Source of the DNA: Pirellulaceae bacterium
Lineage (GTDB): Bacteria; Planctomycetota; Planctomycetia; Pirellulales; Pirellulaceae
Direction: 5' to 3'
DNA length: 12,700 nt
Assembly: GCA_020846515.1 (NCBI GenBank)
Contig: JADLDX010000107.1
Coordinates: forward strand, 1 to 12,700
The notes under the pieces were generated by a model. It was not told where the DNA came from and did not search any database. It saw only the letters and a list, made by a program, of their open reading frames with translations. Position 1 is the first letter of the stretch. The number at the start of each line of letters is the position of its first letter. Positions 7,657 through 12,700 of this stretch are shown here, in pieces. Both the position numbers and the translations under genes were made by a program.

Positions 7657-8579
7657 TAGGGAACATCGATATATCGCTGCGTGATCTCGTGGTAGGCATC
7701 GATTCGGCGGTCGCGTAGGAATGGCCAATGGGTGCGCACGGAGTCAATGCGTGACAAGTCGCACGGAACGATCACTAGTTCCTCGCTCTCATGGCTGGCG
7801 CGATGCAGGATGTTACCGCTAGGATCGGCCACAAAGGAAGCGCCCCAGAACTGGAGGCCGCCTTCGGTGCCCACGCGATTGGTGGCGGCTACGAATACAC
7901 CGTTGGCGATCGCATGCGCCCGCATGGCCGTTTCCCAAGCACTATGTTGAGCAGCACCCAGCTCCGCGCGCTCGGCCGGATGCCAACCAATGGCGGTAGG
8001 ATAGAGCAGTATCTCTGCACCCCGTAGCGCAAATAGGCGAGCTGCCTCTGGATACCATTGATCCCAGCAGACCCCCACACCCAACTTGCCATACTTCGTC
8101 TTGGCGATCGTGAAGCCAAGGTCGCCGGGCGTGAAGTAAAACTTTTCATAATAGAGTGGGTCATCAGGAATGTGCATCTTGCGATAACGACCGACCATAC
8201 TACCATCAACATCGAATGTGACAGCCGTATTGTGATACAGGCCTTGTGTGCGTCGTTCGAAGATCGAGCAGGTGACAACCACCCTATGTCGCGCTGCCGC
8301 TTCGGACAATCGCTGGCTGGTTGGCCCCGGAATCTCTTCCGCCCAATCAAAGCGTGCATAGTCTTCGCTCTGACATGGATAATGAGTATTGAACACTTCC
8401 TGCAAGCAAACGATCTGTCCACCGCGTTGGGCCGCTTTGGCTATGCCATCGATGGCCTTGTCCAAGTTGGTCTGCTTGTCCTCTGTACAGCTCATCTGAA
8501 CCAAGGCCAACTGAACGCTGCGCGATGAACCAGGCCATGAACTAGACGAAGAACCAGGTGATGATGCGTGAGACGACAT
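7656..8579 (-). CDS. aguB: N-carbamoylputrescine amidase (nitrilase superfamily)
   Basis: Hydrolyses N-carbamoylputrescine to putrescine, CO2 and ammonia, the step after agmatine deiminase. The nitrilase catalytic triad is visible: E61 in LQEVF, K134 in RKMHIPDD, and C171 in GVCWDQWYPE. The H-I-P-D-D-P-LYYEKFYFTPGD stretch and CWDQW are typical of the plant/Pseudomonas AguB branch. At 307 residues it is slightly long because of a Ser-rich N-terminal extension of about 20 residues (MSSHASSPGSSSSSWPGS) before the first beta strand VQLALVQM. The only in-frame ATG upstream of that strand is at 8579, so this start is well supported. It overlaps the first ATG of the divergent bioD frame. aguA follows downstream on the same strand, giving an agmatine-to-putrescine pair. 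Confidence 0.92.
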   Translation of the reverse strand: MSSHASSPGSSSSSWPGSSRSVQLALVQMSCTEDKQTNLDKAIDGIAKAAQRGGQIVCLQEVFNTHYPCQSEDYARFDWAEEIPGPTSQRLSEAAARHRVVVTCSIFERRTQGLYHNTAVTFDVDGSMVGRYRKMHIPDDPLYYEKFYFTPGDLGFTIAKTKYGKLGVGVCWDQWYPEAARLFALRGAEILLYPTAIGWHPAERAELGAAQHSAWETAMRAHAIANGVFVAATNRVGTEGGLQFWGASFVADPSGNILHRASHESEELVIVPCDLSRIDSVRTHWPFLRDRRIDAYHEITQRYIDVP

Positions 8580-9471
8580 GAAATTTCTCGATGATTGGAT
8601 GTCAACAGCGCCAGGTCAACTCCAGCGACTGGGCGGATGCGAATATGGTGATGCTAACAGTCTTGGTAAAGCGGGCAAGCGGGCTGGATCAGACTCGGGC
8701 ATTATCGCCTCAGAGGGTACCACACTTGCCAACAGCAGTGCAGGTGTCCACGGGCCAACGTCGACGCGTGGCCTGTTCGTGATCGGAACCGATACCGACG
8801 TGGGTAAGACTTTCGTATCTGTGTTGCTGATCAGACATTTGGTATCGCAGGGGTGGCGGGTTGGGGCGTATAAACCGGTGGCCAGCGGCGTTAGAGCCGG
8901 CACGCCGGGCGATGCCGAGCGATTGCTGGCCGCCACTGGACAGGCTTGGCCGCTGGACAGAGTCTGTCCCCAGAGCTTTGCGGACGCTTTGGCACCGCCC
9001 ATCGCGGCCGCTCACCAGGGACAGCAGGTTGACGACGAACTTTTGCGCGCCGGCGCCCACTGGTGGCTTGGGCGCTGCGACGCTTTGGTGGTGGAAGGTG
9101 CCGGAGGGGCGCTATCGCCGCTGAGCCATCGCTGGACGGTGCTGGATCTGGCCCAAGAGCTGGCCCTGCCCGTTGTCTTGGTGGCTCAGCACCGGTTGGG
9201 CATGATGAACCATGTTTTGCTGACACTCGAAGCGCTCCAGCGGCGGCAACTGCCAGTGTTGGCCCTGGTGATCAACCAGTTATCGAACGGGGCATCGACT
9301 GGGTCGACAAGCGGGGTATCAACCGGGCTTGATACGGACGCTCGGGCCAGTGATGCTGAAGCCGAATTGCGGCTGGAGGAGTCTCTGGCCTGCCTTTTGC
9401 CCTTTTGTGGCAAAATAAGCTGCTGGGTGCTCCAGCCACACGGTTCGACTTTGTTTCAGGTGGGGCAATAG
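8578..9471 (+). CDS. bioD: Dethiobiotin synthase, start uncertain
   Basis: ATP-dependent ring closure of 7,8-diaminopelargonate with CO2 to dethiobiotin, the penultimate biotin step. The P-loop GTDTDVGKT is at residues 70-78, YKPVASG at 98-104 (K99), DAE at 112-114, and VVEGAGG at 171-177; family core from LFVIGTD to the end is about 232 residues, as expected. From the first ATG (8578) there are about 65 extra Gly/Ser-rich residues with no family counterpart. The next ATG is at 8599. No ATG, GTG or TTG occurs near codon 66, where family members normally begin; only CTG (8773) or ACG codons are there. The first 190 bp may therefore be a divergent promoter region, not coding. A low-complexity STGSTSGVSTG insert lies near the C-terminus. 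No other biotin genes are adjacent. Confidence 0.88.
   Translation: MKFLDDWMSTAPGQLQRLGGCEYGDANSLGKAGKRAGSDSGIIASEGTTLANSSAGVHGPTSTRGLFVIGTDTDVGKTFVSVLLIRHLVSQGWRVGAYKPVASGVRAGTPGDAERLLAATGQAWPLDRVCPQSFADALAPPIAAAHQGQQVDDELLRAGAHWWLGRCDALVVEGAGGALSPLSHRWTVLDLAQELALPVVLVAQHRLGMMNHVLLTLEALQRRQLPVLALVINQLSNGASTGSTSGVSTGLDTDARASDAEAELRLEESLACLLPFCGKISCWVLQPHGSTLFQVGQ
8591..8619 (-). promoter_or_regulatory. Tentative promoter of aguB
   Basis: On the minus strand TTGACC (8619-8614), a 17-bp spacer and AATCAT (8596-8591) resemble a sigma70-type promoter. The predicted transcription start is about 5 nt before the aguB ATG, which would make the mRNA nearly leaderless. It lies inside the apparent N-terminal extension of the divergent bioD frame. 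Pattern match only. Confidence 0.25.
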
Positions 9472-9508
9472 GCTAGGATAAGCAGTGGAATGCTGTCGTT
9501 TTGTCGCC

Positions 9509-9530
9509 CCTGGCGGAAGGCAAAGCCAGG
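9509..9530. other. Small hairpin downstream of bioD
   Basis: CCTGGC and GCCAGG form a 6-bp stem about 35-60 nt after the bioD stop. There is no T-tract after it, so terminator activity is doubtful. It may be another dispersed palindrome. Confidence 0.3.
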
Positions 9531-9538
9531 CATTCGAG

Positions 9539-9566
9539 CCATGACATTCAAACCATGACATTCAAA
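9539..9566 (+). repeat. 14-bp perfect tandem duplication
   Basis: The 14-base unit ccatgacattcaaa occurs twice back to back, 36 bp before the start codon of the exported TPR gene. It may lie in its promoter or leader; each copy holds an out-of-frame ATG. Confidence 0.8.
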
Positions 9567-9601
9567 CACGATCCATATCACAACTGAGGGAGTAGATAAC
9601 G

Positions 9602-11395
9602 ATGGTCAACCGTACGTGGAGTGGTCGCCTGACATTGGGCCTGGTTGCGTTAGGCCTGGTGATGAACTTGGCCGCCTCATCGGCCTGGGCCGATGGCAAG
9701 GGGCAAGCCAAGTTGGACGAGGCTACTTCGCTCAAGTTGGATGCCAACACTCCAGCCAAGCTGGCCAAGGTCATCGAACTTTGCGAAGAGGCGATTGCCG
9801 ATGGGTTGGACGACGATAACAAGTCGATTGCCAAGCAATTTCTGGCCGCATCCGCATTGCAACGCGCTAAGTTGATGGTGCAACAATTGCCGCGCGTGGC
9901 CAACAACGCCAATCAACTGCGCCGTTTGAAGACTGAACTGGAAAACGATGTTAAGAAAGCGATCGAAAACGATCCCGCTTTCCCAGAGGCTCATATGTTG
10001 GCCGCCCAGATTAACATGTTACCGCAGGCCGACGAAGTGGCCGCATTGGGCCATGTCAACAAAGCTATTGAACTGCTCAAGGACAGCCCAGTTGATCAAT
10101 CCGCAGCCTACATGCTGCGCGCTCGCCTGCAAAAGGATGATACCGATGCGCAGTTGAACGATTTGCGTCTGGCCACCGAAGCAGATCCCACCAACATGGG
10201 CGCCTGGCAACTGCGCATTGCCATGCAACTCGGATTGGGCAAGTTAGACGAAGCTTATGCCGACATTCAGAAACTACTTGAGAATGACTCGAGCAACGAG
10301 TTCGCCGTGCAAGCGGCCGTGGAAACCTTGCTGAAACTCAAGAAATACAACGACCTGATTAGTTTGCTGGACAAGCAAATCGAGAATCAGCCGAAAGAGG
10401 GCAAGTTCTATCGCATGCGGGCCACGGTACGCATCGTGCAATCGGCTGAGAAAAACGACAAAGAGGTGCTCAAGACAGCCCGTCCTGACCTGGATAAAGC
10501 TATCGAATTGAACTCGCGCGATGCGCAGGCACTGGTCCTACGCAGCCAGGTTTTATTTGACATGGGCGAAATCGATCAAGCGCGACGCGATATTGCCGAC
10601 GCGCTGCTGATCAACCCGAGCGCTATTGACGGAATCTTTATGCGCGCAGCCATTGCGGCACGCGAAGGCCGTTACCCGGACGCGATTAGCGATATGGAGA
10701 TCCTGGTGCGTGCGGCACCAGATCGTGAGAGCTATGTCCGGCAGTTGGCTGGCTATTATCAACTGGACGGCCGTCCACGGTTGGCTATTCGCTTGATGGA
10801 TGAATTGATCAAGCGTAACAAAGAGGGCTGGCGCAATCTGCGGCAACGCGGTGACGCCTTGCTGAGCGTAGGTGATCACGCCGAGGCGATTCGCGATTAC
10901 GAGCAAGCTTTGGCGATCATCGATAAGGCATCCAAGAAAGCCGTCAAAAAAGATGGTGCAGAGAAAACCGACCCGCCAGCCGACGCGAATGCGGAAACAG
11001 ACGCCGAGGAAGCTGACGATTCCCTGGTGGCTGCCGAAGAGCACGCGGGTCTGCTGAACAACCTGGCTTGGGTTTTGGCCACATCTCCCAAAGATGATGT
11101 GCGCGATGGCAAGCGAGCTCTTGAGCTGTCGCTCAAGTCTTGTGAGCTGACCGAATACAAAGCGGCTCACATTCTGAGCACATTGGCGGCCAGCTATGCA
11201 GAGAGTGGCGATTTCGAGAAAGCCCGTGAATGGTCCACCAAGGCGGTTGAGCTTGGTGCCCAAGAAGAGAACGAGCAACTCGACCAGCTCAAGAAAGAGC
11301 TGGAAGGGTACAAAGAAAATAAACCTTGGCGCGAAGAGCAGAAGACCGAAGAGAACAAAAAGCCACGCGTCAAAGGCGAGACCATCGAGACCTAA
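9602..11395 (+). CDS. Exported TPR-repeat protein
   Basis: 597 residues. The start ATG at 9602 is backed by GAGGGAG at 9586-9592, 9 nt upstream, the best ribosome site in the window. A signal peptide (VNRTWSG then a hydrophobic core, ending AWA-DG near residue 31) predicts export. Many TPR helices run from about residue 50 to 450 (examples: AWQLRIAMQLGLGKLDEAYAD; LRQRGDALLSVGDHAEAIRDY). An acidic, Ala/Asp/Glu-rich linker (about 455-480) follows, then a final block LLNNLAWVLATSPKDDVRDG with LSTLAASYAESGDFEKA, which I associate with planctomycete TPR proteins. The C-terminus is a Lys/Glu-rich tail. No catalytic domain is visible; the role is probably envelope protein assembly or scaffolding. 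It appears monocistronic, with a terminator overlapping the stop codon. Confidence 0.85.
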   Translation: MVNRTWSGRLTLGLVALGLVMNLAASSAWADGKGQAKLDEATSLKLDANTPAKLAKVIELCEEAIADGLDDDNKSIAKQFLAASALQRAKLMVQQLPRVANNANQLRRLKTELENDVKKAIENDPAFPEAHMLAAQINMLPQADEVAALGHVNKAIELLKDSPVDQSAAYMLRARLQKDDTDAQLNDLRLATEADPTNMGAWQLRIAMQLGLGKLDEAYADIQKLLENDSSNEFAVQAAVETLLKLKKYNDLISLLDKQIENQPKEGKFYRMRATVRIVQSAEKNDKEVLKTARPDLDKAIELNSRDAQALVLRSQVLFDMGEIDQARRDIADALLINPSAIDGIFMRAAIAAREGRYPDAISDMEILVRAAPDRESYVRQLAGYYQLDGRPRLAIRLMDELIKRNKEGWRNLRQRGDALLSVGDHAEAIRDYEQALAIIDKASKKAVKKDGAEKTDPPADANAETDAEEADDSLVAAEEHAGLLNNLAWVLATSPKDDVRDGKRALELSLKSCELTEYKAAHILSTLAASYAESGDFEKAREWSTKAVELGAQEENEQLDQLKKELEGYKENKPWREEQKTEENKKPRVKGETIET

Positions 11396-11418
11396 AAAAG
11401 GGGTCAGGTCTATTTTTT
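11388..11418 (+). terminator. Intrinsic terminator overlapping the TPR gene stop codon
   Basis: AGACCT (11388-11393) pairs with AGGTCT (11406-11411), followed after one A by six T (11413-11418). The left arm includes the last sense codon and the first base of the TAA stop. The six A in the loop can also pair with the six T. The loop is large (12 nt), so strength is uncertain. Confidence 0.5.
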
Positions 11419-11422
11419 CTTC

Positions 11423-11453
11423 GTAGCCCCGGCACTCCGTGACGGTGTACTCC
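11423..11453 (+). repeat. Class-2 REP-like unit (degenerate)
   Basis: A GTAG head, arms around CAC-TCC-GTG with one G/A mismatch and outer CCG/CGG pairs, and a CTCCC tail. It lies just after the terminator of the TPR gene and shares head, loop and tail with the other class-2 units. Confidence 0.5.
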
Positions 11454-11483
11454 CATTCTTGTTTTAGCGCAGTGTGAATAAAG

Positions 11484-11555
11484 GTGATGACGATTCGCGG
11501 AGCGATTCGTCTACAGCGAGAAATGGGATGACGAGTCGCGGAGCGATTCGTCTAC
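11484..11555 (-). repeat. Two class-2 REP-like units, direct repeat with 41-bp period
   Basis: Read on the minus strand, units at 11555-11525 and 11514-11484 each run GTAG, ACGAATCGC, loop TCC, GCGA-TCGTC arm, then ATC-rich tail. Each stem has a single non-Watson-Crick position (C in one, A in the other). The GTAG head and TCC loop match the 6370 and 11423 units. Confidence 0.75.
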
Positions 11556-11565
11556 AAAACCGCTA

Positions 11566-11776
11566 AGACCAAGGCACGTCCGTGTGCCTTGGATTGGTCT
11601 CAGCAGACCGCTGGCCGACGTATGAAGAAGTCGGCTAGTGGACTCCCCGTCCGCCATCCATGCGGGCAAGGTGGGTGAAATCCTCGCACACACGCTTTCA
11701 GGGAACCAACTCTGAAATCGCGCGTGCGTTTGTGGCTCATCAGCCCGTGGCCGGAGGCTGAATGTGGATCTCACCC
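11566..11776. ncRNA. Candidate structured RNA, five helices with a three-way junction
   Basis: Helices read on the plus strand: S1 11566-11600 (AGACC-AAGGCAC with GTGCCTT, 5-nt bulge, GGTCT); S2 11608-11641 (12 bp, CCGCTGGCCGAC with GTCGGCTAGTGG, two G-U pairs, 10-nt loop); a 6-bp helix 11649-11667; then a closing helix 11673-11683 with 11766-11776 (10 of 11 paired) enclosing S3 11685-11728 (outer 10-bp and inner 6-bp segments) and S4 11738-11764 (8 bp, one bulge). Junction strands are 1, 9 and 1 nt. Strand is unresolved: S2 and the 6-bp helix keep wobbles only on plus, S3 and the closing helix only on minus. On minus, S1 followed by TTAGCGGTTTT would be terminator-like, 3' of mraZ. No Rfam family was recognised. 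Confidence 0.5.
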
Positions 11777-11855
11777 CTTTGTATGCTGTTCGGTTTACGT
11801 GGCTAACTCTCTCAACGCAACCAGATCTCTCAACGCCATCAGCTTTCGCCGCGCG

Positions 11856-12323
11856 TTAACTCTTCGGTGAACCAGTTGGGCTTTGCGGGCCCAACGCGTT
11901 TTCTGCCAGTCGGTCATATTGTGGTTGGTTATCACCCAAATATGCCGACCAGGCTGCTGCATCCCACAGCTCCATGTGATCTCTCACTCCCAGCAATACG
12001 ACTTCTGAAGTCAGCTTAGCCAAGGCCGCCAACTCGGGCGGTATGCGCAGCCTGCCTTGCTTGTCCACCTCAGCCATTTGGGCTTGAGCATAGAACAGGC
12101 GACTGAAGGAGCGCAACTCTTGAGCAGCCGGACTGGCCGCAGCCAATCGCTGACCTAATCCATCGAATACTTCGTGCGTGTAAATCGCCAAGGAACCATC
12201 GGTACCGGGGGCCAAGTAGAGCACCGTTTGTTCAGTAAAACCCAGGGCATCTCGCAATTGCTTAGGGATCGCCAGCCGCGACTTGTCGTCTAAAGTTCGG
12301 CGGTAACTTCCCGTCAGCAACAT
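11856..12323 (-). CDS. mraZ: Transcriptional regulator MraZ
   Basis: DNA-binding regulator that in other bacteria controls the division and cell-wall (dcw) cluster and its own gene. The 155 residues match the family length. Two SpoVT/AbrB-like halves are visible, each with the conserved DXXXR motif: D12-DKS-R16 (followed by LAIP) and D87-KQG-R91 (followed by LRIP). The MELWD stretch near 117-121 is also typical. The family assembles into a ring. The start ATG at 12323 has no Shine-Dalgarno but follows a good promoter and three GTGG boxes. Unlike the usual order, no rsmH, ftsL or ftsI follows: the next 460 bp are non-coding and the next gene is convergent. Planctomycetes of this type lack FtsZ and have scattered dcw genes, which fits an orphan mraZ. 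Confidence 0.95.
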   Translation of the reverse strand: MLLTGSYRRTLDDKSRLAIPKQLRDALGFTEQTVLYLAPGTDGSLAIYTHEVFDGLGQRLAAASPAAQELRSFSRLFYAQAQMAEVDKQGRLRIPPELAALAKLTSEVVLLGVRDHMELWDAAAWSAYLGDNQPQYDRLAENALGPQSPTGSPKS

Positions 12324-12328
12324 AAATT

Positions 12329-12354
12329 ACCCACAGCGTACCACTCGGTCCCAC
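12329..12354 (-). promoter_or_regulatory. MraZ operator: three GTGG boxes at 10-bp spacing
   Basis: On the minus strand the boxes GTGGGA (12354-12349), GTGGTA (12344-12339) and GTGGGT (12334-12329) are exactly 10 bp apart, separated by 4-nt spacers. In E. coli, MraZ binds TGGGN repeats separated by 5 nt, also a 10-bp period. The array lies 5 nt upstream of the mraZ ATG and just downstream of the predicted transcription start, which suggests autorepression. Confidence 0.75.
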
Positions 12355-12363
12355 AGAGCCCCA

Positions 12364-12391
12364 AAGATATCCAACTCTGCGGGGTAGTCAA
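12364..12391 (-). promoter_or_regulatory. mraZ promoter, sigma70 type
   Basis: TTGACT (12391-12386, 5 of 6 consensus), 16-bp spacer, TATCTT (12369-12364, 4 of 6). The predicted start near 12357 gives a leader of about 34 nt that contains all three GTGG boxes. Confidence 0.55.
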
Positions 12392-12700
12392 CCTTTTTCA
12401 CCCCCAGTTTTCCCTGCGCGCCTCCACCTGGCGAACGTAGGTCGATACCCGATAGTCACTTGGGGCGACAGAAGTTTTTTTGCCGGGGTTTCGGTCAGTC
12501 GCCGGGTGGGGGAAGGCGTGGAAAGATAGGGGGGCTGGGAGCAGTCTCTCTTGACGCTCTGGGCAGTGGGCAGGACGCGATCAATCGGCAACACCTCCAC
12601 ACAGGAACCAAGTAAACTCCGGCTAAAGGCACTCAAAAGTCGCAATACCAGGCAAATACGGTGTCTCGGCCAAGCCTGTAGTCTTCCGCGGGGTGCACGC
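12392..12700. other. Non-coding region upstream of mraZ, nothing recognised
   Basis: No convincing coding region, RNA gene or repeat family is seen. There is a T7 run near 12475-12481 and a G-rich stretch near 12506-12540 with several runs of three or more G. A short minus-strand frame (12388-12645) has no family resemblance and would overlap the mraZ promoter. Confidence 0.5.

Larger units (their letters stand above)
11396..11855. other. Convergent intergenic region, 460 bp
   Basis: It lies between the 3' end of the TPR gene and the 3' end of mraZ. It holds the end of the terminator, three class-2 REP-like units, the structured element at 11566-11776, and an 11-bp direct repeat (TCTCTCAACGC at 11808-11818 and 11826-11836). 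Reading frames through it are compositionally unlike proteins and cut across the stems, so no gene is called. Confidence 0.6.

Noticed and set aside
11608..11641. Group II intron domain V
   Set aside because: It lacks the AGC triad, the two-base bulge and the GNRA-type loop; the helix is a continuous 12-bp stem.
11661..11728. Cobalamin riboswitch B12-box resemblance (GGTGGGTGAAATCC)
   Set aside because: The upstream AGGGAA element and the downstream CAG-CCCCCGC and GCCACTG elements are missing, and the element is not in front of a gene on either strand.
11690..11745. Hammerhead ribozyme core (CTGATGAG and GAAA on the minus strand)
   Set aside because: The GAAA is base-paired inside the TTTCAG/CTGAAA helix, and the strand between the two boxes does not form a proper stem II; no cleavage-site stem was found.
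11511..11774. 87-codon minus-strand reading frame
   Set aside because: It runs through the structured element and a REP-like unit, has no recognisable domain, and its codons are explained by the stems.
12506..12540. G-quadruplex
   Set aside because: Four G-runs exist, but the middle loop is about 16-17 nt, so stable folding is doubtful and nothing in the context supports a role.
12388..12645. 85-codon minus-strand reading frame upstream of mraZ
   Set aside because: No family resemblance, no ribosome site seen, and it overlaps the -35 box of the mraZ promoter.

Overview
The window looks like a chromosomal piece of a planctomycete, most likely of the Pirellulales (Rhodopirellula/Blastopirellula type). 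This is inferred from moderate GC, mostly missing Shine-Dalgarno sequences, several secreted TPR and coiled-coil proteins, a TPR protein with the planctomycete-style C-terminal 'LNNLAWVLAT-P' block, and an mraZ gene standing alone instead of leading a dcw operon. No phage, transposase, CRISPR, rRNA or tRNA gene was recognised.

Layout. (1) 28-2894, minus strand: a two-gene unit encoding exported proteins, a coiled-coil/polyproline protein followed by a TPR protein. (2) 2895-3497: divergent intergenic region with a 29-bp-period array of REP-like hairpins and a structured leader. (3) 3498-6368, plus: a Wzz/GumC-type polysaccharide co-polymerase with an unusual disordered tail of about 490 residues. 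(4) 6369-6473: convergent gap with a REP-like hairpin and a perfect 15-bp-arm palindrome. (5) 6474-8579, minus: aguB then aguA, which together convert agmatine to putrescine, separated by three REP-like units. (6) 8578-9471, plus: bioD (dethiobiotin synthase), whose first ATG overlaps the aguB start codon head to head. (7) 9602-11395, plus: a large exported TPR protein ending in a terminator. (8) 11396-11855: non-coding, with three REP-like units and a 211-nt compactly folded element that may be an unannotated structured RNA. (9) 11856-12323, minus: mraZ, preceded by a good sigma70-type promoter and three GTGG boxes at exact 10-bp spacing, very probably its own MraZ operator. (10) 12392-12700: no gene recognised.

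The most interesting material is not protein coding. Two families of REP-like palindromes start mostly with GTAG, carry constant loops (GCCA or TCC), and have stem changes that are often compensated on the other arm. They sit at or near stop codons in several places. The 11566-11776 element folds into three hairpins plus a tight three-way junction. The mraZ operator lies between the predicted transcription start and the ATG. The genes do not form one pathway: aguB/aguA is a clear metabolic pair, while the other genes look like separate transcription units.
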